Source: Cellulomonas phragmiteti (GTDB lineage Bacteria > Actinomycetota > Actinomycetes > Actinomycetales > Cellulomonadaceae). From it: a stretch of DNA of 64,000 bases. Each line of letters starts with the position of its first letter. Position 1 is the stretch's first letter. The notes under the pieces were generated by a model, which was not told where the DNA came from, did not search any database, and worked only from the letters and a program-made list of their open reading frames with translations. Where the stretch lies: NCBI RefSeq assembly GCF_016862775.1, contig NZ_BONP01000005.1:1-64000 (forward strand). Direction: 5' to 3'. Made by a program: the position numbers and the translations under genes. Shown here in pieces: positions 16,759 to 25,465 of the stretch.

Positions 16759-17258
16759 GCCGTCCCCTCCTCGGTCCGCCATCCGTCGTACGTGCGCCGC
16801 AGGGCGGCGACGCCGTCCGCCCCTGCGCGGCGCGCTGCTGCGTCCGTGCCGCCGACCAGGGCTGCGACCTCGGCGTAGGGCAGGCCGCCGAGGTGGTGCA
16901 GCACGACGACGCGGCGCTGCTTGCCGGGCAGCGCGCCGACCGCGTGCCACAGGTCCAGGTCGCGCGACCCGGGCCCGGCGTCGGGTGCCACCAGGGGCGT
17001 GCCCGTGGCGCCGGGGTCATCGACGGGCACCGCGTGCCGCGCGCGGCGGCGGACCTCGTCGATCGCCTTGCGCCGTGCCACGGTGACGAGCCACGCCTCG
17101 ACGTTGGTGCCCACCGGCAGGTCGGGCCACGCGCGCAGCGCCGCGAGGAAGGTCTCGGACCACGCGTCCTCGGCGTCCCGGGCACCCAGGACGGCGCGGC
17201 ACACGCGCAGCACGGTGCCGCCGTGCACGCGCACGACGTCCTCGAACGGCTCGGTCAT
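16755..17258 (-). CDS. ECF-type RNA polymerase sigma factor
   Basis: The 167-residue protein has sigma region 2 (VLRVCRAVLGARDAEDAWSE, then AWLVTVARRKAIDEVRRR) and region 4 (LPGKQRRVVVLHHLGGLPYAEVAALV), with no region 1 or 3. It would direct RNA polymerase to a small regulon. The ATG at 17258 (MTEPFEDVV) is preferred over a GTG-type extension upstream. It is the first gene of a two-gene operon with the alkyltransferase. No anti-sigma factor is adjacent. The pairing suggests control of alkylation repair, but that is inference. Confidence 0.88.
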   Translation of the reverse strand: MTEPFEDVVRVHGGTVLRVCRAVLGARDAEDAWSETFLAALRAWPDLPVGTNVEAWLVTVARRKAIDEVRRRARHAVPVDDPGATGTPLVAPDAGPGSRDLDLWHAVGALPGKQRRVVVLHHLGGLPYAEVAALVGGTDAAARRAGADGVAALRRTYDGWRTEEGTA

Positions 17259-17281
17259 CCCCACAGTGTGCAGACGTGCGC

Positions 17282-17310
17282 CCCGTCCCGGACGTGAGGT
17301 CCGGGGCGGG
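17282..17310 (-). terminator. hairpin terminator after the MFS gene
   Basis: A 12-bp stem (17282-17293 with 17299-17310, one wobble pair) lies just downstream of the minus-strand MFS stop and upstream of the sigma gene. Confidence 0.5.
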
Positions 17311-17328
17311 CCGCCCCACGGGCGACCG

Positions 17329-18615
17329 TCAGTGCGGACGCCGCCGCGACACGACGAGCACCGCCGCCGTCGCGCCCACCGCCACCAGCACGGCCGCGGC
17401 GTTCAGGCCCCCGTAGCCGACGACCGCGAGCCCCACGCCGGCCAGCGCACCACCGCCGGCGCCGGCGAGCGACATCGCCGCGTCGGAGAGCCCCTGGATC
17501 GCGACCCGCTCCGGGCCGGGCACGTCCCCGGCGACGATGCTCGACCCGGCCACGGTCGCGGCCGACCAGCCGAGCCCCAGCAGCGCCAGCCCGGCCGTGA
17601 CGAGCACGTGGTCCCCGCCTCCTCCCCCGCACACAGCGGCCGCGACGGCGACCAGCACGAGACCACCGACGAGCGTGCGACGCGCACCGACCCGGTCGGC
17701 GAGCACGCCCATCACAGGGGCGAGCGCGAACATCGCCGCGAGGTGCAGGCTCACGGTCAGCCCGACCAGGGTGATGGCCGCACCGTGGCCCTCCATGTGG
17801 ACGGGCGTCACCGACATGACCGCGACCATGACCGCGTGCGCCGCGACGACGCCCAGGACGGCCGCGACGGCCCGCGGGTGCCGGCCCAGCGTCGTGAGGG
17901 CGACCCGCAACGGCACGTGCTGCCGCGTACCGGCGACCCCGTGCTCGCGGCCCGCGACGTCGAGCGGCTCGGGCCGCAGCCCCACCTGGACGACGAGCAG
18001 CGCCCCGAGCATGCCGACCCCGGCGAACACGAACACGCTCGCCAGGTCCGGCAGGCCGGTCAGGCGCGCGACGGCGCCGTCCAGGTGCACGAGGTTAGGT
18101 CCCACGACGGCGCCGACCGTGCTGGCCCACACCACCAGCGACAGGTCGCGCGACCGTGTCGCCGACGTCGACAGGTCCGTGGCGGCGAAGCGCGACTGCA
18201 GGTTGACCGCAGAGCCGACGCCCATCAGCGCACCGCCGACGAGCAGCAGCGGGAACGACGCGAGGACCGCCGCCACCACGATCCCGGACGCACCCACCGC
18301 GGCCAGGGCCAGCCCCGTGGACAACGCCCGGCGCCGACCGCGCGCCACCGCCAGCCGGGCCAGCCCGAGAGATCCCAGCGCGGCCCCGAGGGTGGCGGCG
18401 GTCGTCACCGAGCCGGCCCACGCGTCCGTGCCGGACAGGCCCACGGCCAGCAGCGACCCCACCGAGACCACGGACCCGGCCGCCAGCCCGCCCAGCACCT
18501 GCGCGGTCGCGAGCACCGCCACCGTGCGGCGCCGCAGGCGGTCGACGTCGACGGGTGCCGCCGGGACGACGGCACCGCCCGTCAGGGACGCGGGGCGGTC
18601 ACCGGGCGAGGTCAC
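17329..18615 (-). CDS. MFS transporter
   Basis: The 428-residue integral membrane protein has about 12 hydrophobic segments and the major-facilitator layout. Features include a loop-2 RLAVARGRRRAL stretch and the motif ADRVGARRTLVGG between helices 8 and 9. A glycine-rich stretch (CGGGGGGD) interrupts one loop. The N-terminal 28 residues are cytoplasmic. Start is GTG at 18615. Substrate cannot be read. It follows sdhB on the same strand after a 39-base gap, so read-through from the sdh operon is possible, though functional linkage is doubtful. Confidence 0.88.
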   Translation of the reverse strand: MTSPGDRPASLTGGAVVPAAPVDVDRLRRRTVAVLATAQVLGGLAAGSVVSVGSLLAVGLSGTDAWAGSVTTAATLGAALGSLGLARLAVARGRRRALSTGLALAAVGASGIVVAAVLASFPLLLVGGALMGVGSAVNLQSRFAATDLSTSATRSRDLSLVVWASTVGAVVGPNLVHLDGAVARLTGLPDLASVFVFAGVGMLGALLVVQVGLRPEPLDVAGREHGVAGTRQHVPLRVALTTLGRHPRAVAAVLGVVAAHAVMVAVMSVTPVHMEGHGAAITLVGLTVSLHLAAMFALAPVMGVLADRVGARRTLVGGLVLVAVAAAVCGGGGGDHVLVTAGLALLGLGWSAATVAGSSIVAGDVPGPERVAIQGLSDAAMSLAGAGGGALAGVGLAVVGYGGLNAAAVLVAVGATAAVLVVSRRRPH

Positions 18616-18654
18616 GGCGCGACGCTAGCGCACCCCTGCGCAGCCCCGACGGCG

Positions 18655-19404
18655 TCAGCCCGTCCGGCCCCGCAGGAAGGCGCGCATCCGCTCCTTGCCG
18701 ACGGCCGCGATCGCGCTCAGCGGGATCCCCGCCGGGCACACGACCGCACACTCGCCGTACGTCGAGCACGGCCCGAAGTCGTGCTCCATCTGGGCGACCA
18801 TGTCGACAGCGCGTCGCCCCCGCTCGGTCCGGGTCTGGGGCAGCGTGGCCAGGTGGGTGAGCTTCGCACCCGTGAACAGCGACGCCGAGCCGTTGGGACA
18901 CGCCGCGACGCAGGCGCCGCACCCGATGCAGGCCGCGAAGTCCAGCGCCGTCTCCGCGGTCTCGTGACCGATCCGTGCCGCGTCGGCGTCCGGGGCCGTC
19001 CCGGCGTCGACGGCGACGTGCCCGCCCGCCTGGACGACCCGGTCGAGCGCCGACCGGTCCACCACGAGGTCCTTGACGACGGGGAAGGCCGCTGCACGCA
19101 GCGGCTCCAGCACCACACGGTCGCCGTCGGCGAACGAGCGCACGTGCTGCTCGCACGACGGCGTGTTGGCCTGCGGCCCGTGCGGGCGGCCGTCGACGTC
19201 CACGCCGCAGCACCCGCAGATGCCCTCGCGGCAGTCCGACTCGAAGGCGACCGGCTCACGGCCGTCCTCGACGAGCTGGTCGTTGAGCCGGTCCAGCAGC
19301 TCGAGCAGCGTCATCTCCGCCGTGGCATCCGTCACGACGTACGTCTCGAAGGCGCCGGGTGAGGCCGCGTCGGGCTGGCGCCAGACGTCCAGGGTGAGCT
19401 TCAC
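18655..19404 (-). CDS. sdhB: succinate dehydrogenase iron-sulfur subunit
   Basis: The 249-residue protein carries electrons from the flavoprotein to the quinone site. The N-terminal ferredoxin domain ligates a [2Fe-2S] cluster with CREGICGCCG and a later Cys (TPSCEQH). The C-terminal domain has CIGCGACVAACPNG and CSTYGECAVVCP for the [4Fe-4S] and [3Fe-4S] clusters. The GTG start overlaps the sdhA stop by GTGA, which confirms the order C-A-B in one transcript. Clusters are complete. Confidence 0.96.
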   Translation of the reverse strand: MKLTLDVWRQPDAASPGAFETYVVTDATAEMTLLELLDRLNDQLVEDGREPVAFESDCREGICGCCGVDVDGRPHGPQANTPSCEQHVRSFADGDRVVLEPLRAAAFPVVKDLVVDRSALDRVVQAGGHVAVDAGTAPDADAARIGHETAETALDFAACIGCGACVAACPNGSASLFTGAKLTHLATLPQTRTERGRRAVDMVAQMEHDFGPCSTYGECAVVCPAGIPLSAIAAVGKERMRAFLRGRTG

Positions 19405-21383
19405 GCGTAGTTCCTCGTCTGCAGCGGCACGGCCTGGAACGTCAGGGGTTCGTCGTGCCGGACGAACCGTCCGTCGGCGGCGTCGGGAGCCGGTGACTCC
19501 CACGCCGAGACCCGGCACCACGCCGCGTCGTCACGCAGCGCCTCGCCGTCGGGTGTCTGGTGGTCGGCGCGGAAGTGCGCCCCGCAGCTCTCGTCACGGT
19601 CGAGACCGTCGACGCACAGCAGCTCGGCCATCTCGAGGTAGTCCGCGACGCGTCCGGCCCGCTCAAGCTCCTGGTTCAGGGCCGCGCCCTCCCCCAGGAC
19701 CCGCACGTCGCGCCAGAACTCCTCGCGCAGCGCGCGGATCTCCACGATCCCCTGCGCCAGCCCCTCGGGCGTGCGGGTCACACCCGCGCACCGGTACAGG
19801 ATCTCGCCCAGCCGGCGGTGGAACCGGTCGGGGCCCTGCGTCCCGTCGTTCTTCAGGAGCCGCTCGGTCCGCGCGCGCACCGCCTCGAGCGCATCGAGCA
19901 CCGCGGCGTCGTCCGCCGCGAGGCGCGGTGTCCCCAGGAGCGGGGCCAGGTACCCCGGGACCGCGTACGGCAGCGTGAACCACCCGTCGACGCACGCCGA
20001 GAGCAGCGAGTTGGCACCCAGCCGGTTGGCGCCGTGGTAGCCCCAGCCGACCTCGCCCCCGACGAACAGGCCCGGGACGGACGTCATGAGGTCGTAGTCC
20101 GACCAGAGACCGCCCATCGCGAAGTGCGCCCCCGGAGCGATCCGCATGGGAGTGCGCAGCGGGTCGTCGCCCGTGGCCTGCTCGTACATGTGGAACAGGT
20201 TGGAGTAGCGCGACACGACGGTCGCCCTGCCCAGGCGCTGCACCGCGTCCGCGAAGTCGAGGTACACGGCATTCTTCAGCGGGCCGACCCCGTACCCGGC
20301 GTCGATGCGCTCGCGGGCGGCACGCGACGCGACGTCGCGCGGTGTGAGGTTGCCGAACGTCGGGTAGCGGCGCTCGAGGTAGTAGTCCCGCTCCTCCTCC
20401 GGGATGTCGCCCGGCGCGCGGTCGTCGTCGGCGCGCACCGGGACCCAGATCCGGCCGTCGTTGCGCAGGGACTCGGACATGAGGATGGTCTTGGACTGCC
20501 ACTGGCTCATCAGGGGCAGGGCCGTGGGGTGGAACTGGACGAACGCGGGGTTGGCGAAGTGCGCGCCGCGGCGGTGCGCGCGCCAGGCGGCCGTCGCGTT
20601 GGAGTTCCGGGCGAGCGTGGACTTGCAGTAGATGTTGCCGTACCCACCGGTCGCCAGGACCACGGCGTGCGCGGTCACGGCCCGGACCTCACCCGTCACG
20701 AGGTCGCGGACGACGACGCCCTGCGCGCGACCGTCGGCCACGACGACGTCGAGCATCTCCTGGCGCGTGTGCAGCGTGACCGTGCCGGCGGCCACCTGGC
20801 GCAGGAGCGCGTTCGCGCCGGCGACCTGCAGCTGCTGGCCGGTCTGACCGCGTGTGTAGTAGGTGCGCGAGACCTGGACGCCGCCGAACGACCGGGTGGC
20901 CAGCGCGCCGCCGTACTCGCGCGCGAACGGCGCACCGATCGCGTTCATGTGGTCGATGACGCGCACCGACTCCTGCCCCAGGCGGTAGGCGTCGGCCTCC
21001 CGGCCCCGGAAGTCGCCGCCCTTGACGGTGTCCTTGACGAACCGGTGGACGGAGTCGTTGTCGACCTTGCGGGCCCGCGCGGCGTTGATGCCGCCCTGCG
21101 CGGCCACCGAGTGCGCGCGGCGCGGCGCGTCGTGGATGGTGAAGCACTCGACCTGGTAGCCGAGCTCCCCCAGCGCGGCCGCGGCACCTGCACCGGCCAG
21201 GCCGGTTCCCACCACGATCACGGTGAACTTGCGGCGGTTGGCGGGAGCGACCAGGTCGTAGTGCAGCCGGCGGTCGTCCCAGGCACTCTCCGGTGCGACG
21301 TCCGGCACGCGCCCGTCGACGGGTGTGCCGACCGTCCGGACGTCGTCCGGCGTCAGGGGCGGCGGCGTCCCGGGGGCGGTCAC
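19401..21383 (-). CDS. sdhA: succinate dehydrogenase flavoprotein subunit
   Basis: The 660-residue catalytic subunit oxidises succinate to fumarate using covalently bound FAD. Visible motifs are VIVVGTGLAGAGAAAAL (FAD fold), HSVAAQGGINA with the FAD-linked His, FVQFHPTALP, and GANRLGANSLL. The length and the extra loops are those of the Bacteroidetes/actinobacterial type-B enzymes and not of the E. coli form. GTG starts at 21383 and overlaps the sdhC stop. In-frame sequence upstream of this start is the sdhC region in another frame. Confidence 0.96.
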   Translation of the reverse strand: MTAPGTPPPLTPDDVRTVGTPVDGRVPDVAPESAWDDRRLHYDLVAPANRRKFTVIVVGTGLAGAGAAAALGELGYQVECFTIHDAPRRAHSVAAQGGINAARARKVDNDSVHRFVKDTVKGGDFRGREADAYRLGQESVRVIDHMNAIGAPFAREYGGALATRSFGGVQVSRTYYTRGQTGQQLQVAGANALLRQVAAGTVTLHTRQEMLDVVVADGRAQGVVVRDLVTGEVRAVTAHAVVLATGGYGNIYCKSTLARNSNATAAWRAHRRGAHFANPAFVQFHPTALPLMSQWQSKTILMSESLRNDGRIWVPVRADDDRAPGDIPEEERDYYLERRYPTFGNLTPRDVASRAARERIDAGYGVGPLKNAVYLDFADAVQRLGRATVVSRYSNLFHMYEQATGDDPLRTPMRIAPGAHFAMGGLWSDYDLMTSVPGLFVGGEVGWGYHGANRLGANSLLSACVDGWFTLPYAVPGYLAPLLGTPRLAADDAAVLDALEAVRARTERLLKNDGTQGPDRFHRRLGEILYRCAGVTRTPEGLAQGIVEIRALREEFWRDVRVLGEGAALNQELERAGRVADYLEMAELLCVDGLDRDESCGAHFRADHQTPDGEALRDDAAWCRVSAWESPAPDAADGRFVRHDEPLTFQAVPLQTRNYA

Positions 21384-22126
21384 GCCACGACCCCCGTGAG
21401 GACGGCGACCGGGATGAGCAGGTTGCCGACGAGCACGAGGAGGCCGACGGCCCCGGCGACGGCGGCGCCGATCGCTCGCAGGCGGCGGCCGGTGGCGCCC
21501 AGGTCGTTGACGACGCTCCACAGCCCGTGCGCCAGGTGGAGGAACAGCGTGCCGATCGCCAGGACGTAGAAGGCCGCGACGGCGGGCCGCTGGAAGGAGC
21601 TCACGAGGTTGGCGTACGCCTGGCCGGCGACGAACTCGCCCGTGGCCGCCGGTCGGGTCCCCGTCGTGAGGTCGAGGACGTGGAAGACCACGAAGAACAG
21701 CAGGACGACGCCCGTCACGAGCATGCTGCGCGCCTGGAAGCTGCGGAAGCTGCGCAGGCCCTGGCGGCGGTGCGGCCCGCGCGCGACGCGCGCCCGGTGG
21801 CGCAGCACGACGGCGGCCCAGACGTGCGCCACGAGGCAGGTCAGCAGGGTGGACCGGAAGATCCAGATGAACCAGCCGTGCGGCACCAGGGGCGCCAGGA
21901 GGTCGCGCTGCAGCCAGTGGGCGTAGCCGTCGAACTCCTCCGGGCCCAGGAACACCTTGAGGTTGCCGACGAGGTGCACGACGACGAAGAGCGCGAACAC
22001 GGTCCCCGTGACCGCCATGACCACCTTGAGGACCCAGGTCGCCGGCTGTGGCTGCGGACCGGCGGAGGGTCGCTCGACCGCGGGAACTCGGTCGGGTTCG
22101 GGTCGCGTGCTGGTCGGGACTGCCAC
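21380..22126 (-). CDS. sdhC: succinate dehydrogenase cytochrome b subunit (type B)
   Basis: The 248-residue membrane anchor has five hydrophobic helices (about 32-53, 87-105, 130-152, 180-200 and 214-240). Histidines in the helices (for example VVHLVGN, VFHVLDL, FLHLAHGLW) would ligate two b-type haems. There is no separate sdhD, as expected for a three-subunit type-B complex that reduces menaquinone. The first gene of the operon starts with GTG at 22126. The leading 30 residues are Pro-rich and cytoplasmic. Confidence 0.93.
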   Translation of the reverse strand: MAVPTSTRPEPDRVPAVERPSAGPQPQPATWVLKVVMAVTGTVFALFVVVHLVGNLKVFLGPEEFDGYAHWLQRDLLAPLVPHGWFIWIFRSTLLTCLVAHVWAAVVLRHRARVARGPHRRQGLRSFRSFQARSMLVTGVVLLFFVVFHVLDLTTGTRPAATGEFVAGQAYANLVSSFQRPAVAAFYVLAIGTLFLHLAHGLWSVVNDLGATGRRLRAIGAAVAGAVGLLVLVGNLLIPVAVLTGVVA

Positions 22127-22432
22127 CGCTGCTTGACCTCCGTGTCATGGACGCGGCGCGGGTGCGCGCGTCCAGCAGCACGACGGTCCCACCCCGCCGG
22201 GTGGGTCGCGTGGGACCGGAGTCCCCCGCGGGCAGGGTCCGCCGGCTCGCCGACGTCTGCCGCGGTCCAGGCAGGCCTGTGCGGTTCGACGGTGCAGCTC
22301 CTGGTGACGGACCGATGGGTCCGCTAGGTTCCGTTATCAGCCAGTCTGGGTCGTTCGCCGCCCACGCTGCGCCCGTGGGACCTGCGTGCGATGCTCGACG
22401 ACGATCCCACCGTCGACGACCGGGAGAACCGC
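22127..22432. other. 306-base divergent intergenic region, sdhC / DUF2231 gene
   Basis: No gene is visible. It must hold the promoters of the sdhCAB operon (minus) and of the DUF2231 gene (plus). An 8-bp inverted repeat (22185-22192 with 22210-22217) could form a hairpin in the sdhC leader. A short AT-richer patch at 22325-22342 is the best promoter candidate on either strand, but no -35/-10 pair stands out. Confidence 0.4.
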
Positions 22433-23065
22433 ATGAGCCACGCCGACGACCGCTCCCCCCGACTCCTGCGCGCCACCCGCACGCTCGAGGAGTCCCCGGC
22501 GCTCGACCCCGTCGTCGAGCGCCTGCACCCGTGGGTGGTCCGCGCGCTCGACCGGCAGCCCGGCCTCGCGCGCCTCCTGCACGGGCGCCCCCTCGGGCAC
22601 GCGCTGCACCCCCTCATGACCGACACACCGATCGGTCTGTGGACGTCCGCCGCCGTGCTGGACCTCACCGGGGGGCCGTCGGCCGGCCCGCACGCCGACC
22701 GGCTGCTCGGGCTCGGGATCCTCGCTGCGCTGCCGACGTCCCTCACCGGTCTCGCCGACTGGGCGGTCTCGGGCCGACGCACCCGGCGCGTCGGGGTCGC
22801 TCACGCCGCGCTGAACTCCGCCGGCCTGGTGCTGTACGCGGGCTCCTGGGTGCTGCGCCGCCGCGGCGCGCGCCCCCTCGGGGTCGCGGCGTCGCTGGCC
22901 GCGACCGGGCTCGTCAGCGCGAGCGGCTACCTCGGGGGGCACATGTCGTCCCGTCTCGGCGCCCCGCCCCGGGGGCACAGCGGCCCTCCGACCACCCGAC
23001 CGACGCCCGACGCCGACGAGGTGGACGCGACCGCCGACCAGGTCGGACCCTCCTCCGCGCTCTGA
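22433..23065 (+). CDS. DUF2231 family membrane protein
   Basis: The 210-residue protein has the DUF2231 layout: LHPWVVRALD, then HGRPLGHALHPLMTDTPIGLWTSA, followed by about four membrane helices and a conserved LGGHMSS near the C terminus. The conserved histidines (HPLMTD, GGHM) are suggestive of a haem or metal site, but the function is unknown. The ATG at 22433 follows GGGAG at 22422-22426; an in-frame ATG at 22391 has no ribosome site. The C-terminal 30 residues are disordered and acidic. Confidence 0.82.
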   Translation: MSHADDRSPRLLRATRTLEESPALDPVVERLHPWVVRALDRQPGLARLLHGRPLGHALHPLMTDTPIGLWTSAAVLDLTGGPSAGPHADRLLGLGILAALPTSLTGLADWAVSGRRTRRVGVAHAALNSAGLVLYAGSWVLRRRGARPLGVAASLAATGLVSASGYLGGHMSSRLGAPPRGHSGPPTTRPTPDADEVDATADQVGPSSAL

Positions 23066-23100
23066 CGCCGGTCGACCGCGTCGGACCGGCCGGGCGGGTG

Positions 23101-24348
23101 CTACGCCCAGCCGCCGAGGTACGCCTCGACGTCCGGCGGTCCGTCCACGGCACGGCAGTCGGGAGTGCGCAGGGCCCGCGTCGGGAACAGGTCGCCACCG
23201 TGCCGCGCGCCACGGGCGGCGGCGCGCCGGGAGGAGACGCGCACGCACGGAGTGCCTGACGGGTCGGCGAGCTCGAGCACGCCCAGCTGCTCCCGCGCGA
23301 CCGTGTCGACGGCGGCGCGCACGGTGCCGGGCCGCAGGAGCACGGGCCGCAGGACCTGGACGTCCATCCGCACGCGGTCGTGCACCCGGTCCGCGTCCTC
23401 AGGTCGTCCTCGCACCGCGGCGTGGGGAAGGTCGGCCAGCACCTGGTCGCCCAGGACGTAGGCCCAGGCGTCGTCCACCTCGTCCGGCAGGTGGGCCAGG
23501 ACGTCCACGTACCTCGGCACGTGGCCGCGCGGACCCGAGCCGGGCAGGGGAACCAGCTCGGCCAGCCGGAGCGCCTCGTCGTTCTTCGCAGCGAGCGTGC
23601 TCCCGGCCCGACCGGCGGCGTCGGGACCGTCGTGCCAGGCCACGGCCCCGGGCACGTGGGCCACGACGGCGCCGGCGAGCCACGCCCGGTACGCCCACTC
23701 CCAGTCCTCCCCGCCGTACGCCGTGAAGCCCTCGTCGTACCCGCCGGTCGCCTCGTACAGCCGGCGGGAGAAGGCGGTGACCGCTCCGATGACGTACCGG
23801 TAGCTGCGGTCGTCCGCATCGAGCAGGTTGCGCGTGCGCCCGTAGGCGTCACGCAACCACGCGGGCTCCGGCAGCTCGTGGTCGGGGCCTGCGGCCCCCA
23901 CCGGCGTCCCCGCCGGGACGCCGTCGAACCGTGCATGGCGGCGGCGCCCCACCGTCAGGCAGTCGGGGGCGAGCGCGGGCAGCCGGGTCAGGGCCCGCAC
24001 GTAGCCGGGTTCGGGTGCGGTGTCGGCGTCGAGCTGGACGACCAGGTCGTGCCGCGCGGTGCTGATCCCCAGGTTCCGCGCGGCCGCGAGCCGGAAGCCA
24101 CGGTCCGGCTGCCGGACGAGGCGGGCCCACGGGGGCACCTCGGGCGCCACGGGCGAGCCGTCGTCGACGACGACCACGTCGAGCAGGTCGTCGGGGTAGT
24201 CCTGGGCACGGACCGCCGCCAACGTGCGCGCCAGCTGCGCGGGCTGGTCGTAGTGGGCGACGACCACCGAGACGCCGGGCAGCGGGTCGGGCCACAGGCC
24301 GTCGAGCAGGTCCCACCGGTTCTGCGGGACGGCGCGCGGCCGCGTCAC
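23101..24348 (-). CDS. family 2 glycosyltransferase with GT7-type C-terminal motif
   Basis: The 415-residue enzyme has a GT-A fold: GVSVVVAHYDQPAQL, the VVVDDGS motif, QLDADTAPEPGY as the DXD metal site, and a galactosyltransferase-type acidic motif YGGEDWEWAYRAW. It should be an inverting transferase using a UDP- or other NDP-sugar at the cytoplasmic face. About 110 extra C-terminal residues have no known domain. The GTG start overlaps the stop of the upstream glycosyltransferase gene (GTGA), so the two form a minus-strand operon. Donor and acceptor are unknown. Confidence 0.85.
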   Translation of the reverse strand: MTRPRAVPQNRWDLLDGLWPDPLPGVSVVVAHYDQPAQLARTLAAVRAQDYPDDLLDVVVVDDGSPVAPEVPPWARLVRQPDRGFRLAAARNLGISTARHDLVVQLDADTAPEPGYVRALTRLPALAPDCLTVGRRRHARFDGVPAGTPVGAAGPDHELPEPAWLRDAYGRTRNLLDADDRSYRYVIGAVTAFSRRLYEATGGYDEGFTAYGGEDWEWAYRAWLAGAVVAHVPGAVAWHDGPDAAGRAGSTLAAKNDEALRLAELVPLPGSGPRGHVPRYVDVLAHLPDEVDDAWAYVLGDQVLADLPHAAVRGRPEDADRVHDRVRMDVQVLRPVLLRPGTVRAAVDTVAREQLGVLELADPSGTPCVRVSSRRAAARGARHGGDLFPTRALRTPDCRAVDGPPDVEAYLGGWA

Positions 24349-25388
24349 GCGGCCTCCCAGATCGCCAGGTGCGCGGCGGCCGCGTCGGCGAGGTCCGGGC
24401 GCAGGTCGGCGGTCGCCGGGAGCCACGTCCGCTCCGGGGCGCCCCAGGCAGCGGCGATCGCGGTGGCGAGCCCCGAAGGGTCGACGACCTCGACGAGGCC
24501 CGGGCGCAAGGCCGCCATCTCCTCGGTGTACCGCGAGCGCAGGACGACCGCGCGCCGCCCGTGCTCGGCCCACTCCAGCAGCGTCCGGGACGCCGAGACG
24601 TGCTGGTGCGCGACCACGGGGACGCCCGGGCCGGCGAGCTGGGCGCGGTAGGCGTCACGGCTCAGCACGCCCGTGACCTGCAGCTCCGCGCCGACGCTGC
24701 GGACCGCGGCCCGCAGGTCGAGGAGCTCGGACTCGTGGCCGGGCGACGCCCCGCCGACGGCGACGACGGTGACGGCAGCGCGGTCGCCCGAGAGCCCCGC
24801 CGCGGCCTCCACCGCGGAGCGCGCCGCCTCGAGGTGCCCCTTGCCGGGGTAGACCCAGCCGGCCAGCAGGACCCGCAGGCCCTCGGCACGCTCGACGACC
24901 GGCCCGCCGGGGGCAGGCACGGTGGGGACCGGTGCCGCCGACCCCAGAGGGACCACGTGCGCGGTGGCGGCCACACCGGCTCCGACGTGCTCGTGCAGCA
25001 GGGCACGCTCGTGCTCGCTACTCACGACCACCAGGCGGGCCGCGAGCGCCATCCGCCGGTACCCCGACGCCCGCCGCTCCAGCCGTCCGGGTCCGTCGGA
25101 GGCCTGCGGCACGTCGTGGAGGGTCAGCGACAGCGCGCACCGGGTGGCGACCGCCTCGACCACGTCGGCCGCCTCGAGCGCGGAGCGCCCGAGGAGGTGG
25201 TCCGTCACGTGCAGGTGCAGCGGGCGCCCGCGTCCGGCGAGCTCGACGAGCGCGGTGGGGTCCTCGACCTCGAGCACCCGCACGTCGGGGCGCCGGGAGC
25301 GCACGGCGGCGGCGAGGTCGGCTGCGTAGCCGGTGACGCCGTGGCCCGGCGGTCCGAGCACGACGAGGTCGGGGACGGGCGTCGGCAT
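24345..25388 (-). CDS. GT-B fold glycosyltransferase (GT4-like)
   Basis: The 347-residue protein has a GT-B architecture: an N-terminal domain beginning DLVVLGPPGHGVTGYAADLA and a C-terminal domain with VLLAGWVYPGKGHLEAARSAV and RTLLEWAEHGRRAVV. The classic GT4 EX7E pair is not clear, so the match is at fold level. ATG start at 25388. It shares a 77-base divergent region with the next glycosyltransferase, pointing to joint regulation of both arms of the cluster. Substrate is unknown. Confidence 0.72.
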   Translation of the reverse strand: MPTPVPDLVVLGPPGHGVTGYAADLAAAVRSRRPDVRVLEVEDPTALVELAGRGRPLHLHVTDHLLGRSALEAADVVEAVATRCALSLTLHDVPQASDGPGRLERRASGYRRMALAARLVVVSSEHERALLHEHVGAGVAATAHVVPLGSAAPVPTVPAPGGPVVERAEGLRVLLAGWVYPGKGHLEAARSAVEAAAGLSGDRAAVTVVAVGGASPGHESELLDLRAAVRSVGAELQVTGVLSRDAYRAQLAGPGVPVVAHQHVSASRTLLEWAEHGRRAVVLRSRYTEEMAALRPGLVEVVDPSGLATAIAAAWGAPERTWLPATADLRPDLADAAAAHLAIWEAA

Positions 25389-25465
25389 GCACGCATCGTC
25401 GCCCGGTCGCGCGTCCGGGGCCACCGGGACACACTGACGCCACCCCGCAGGCGAGAACAGATCGG

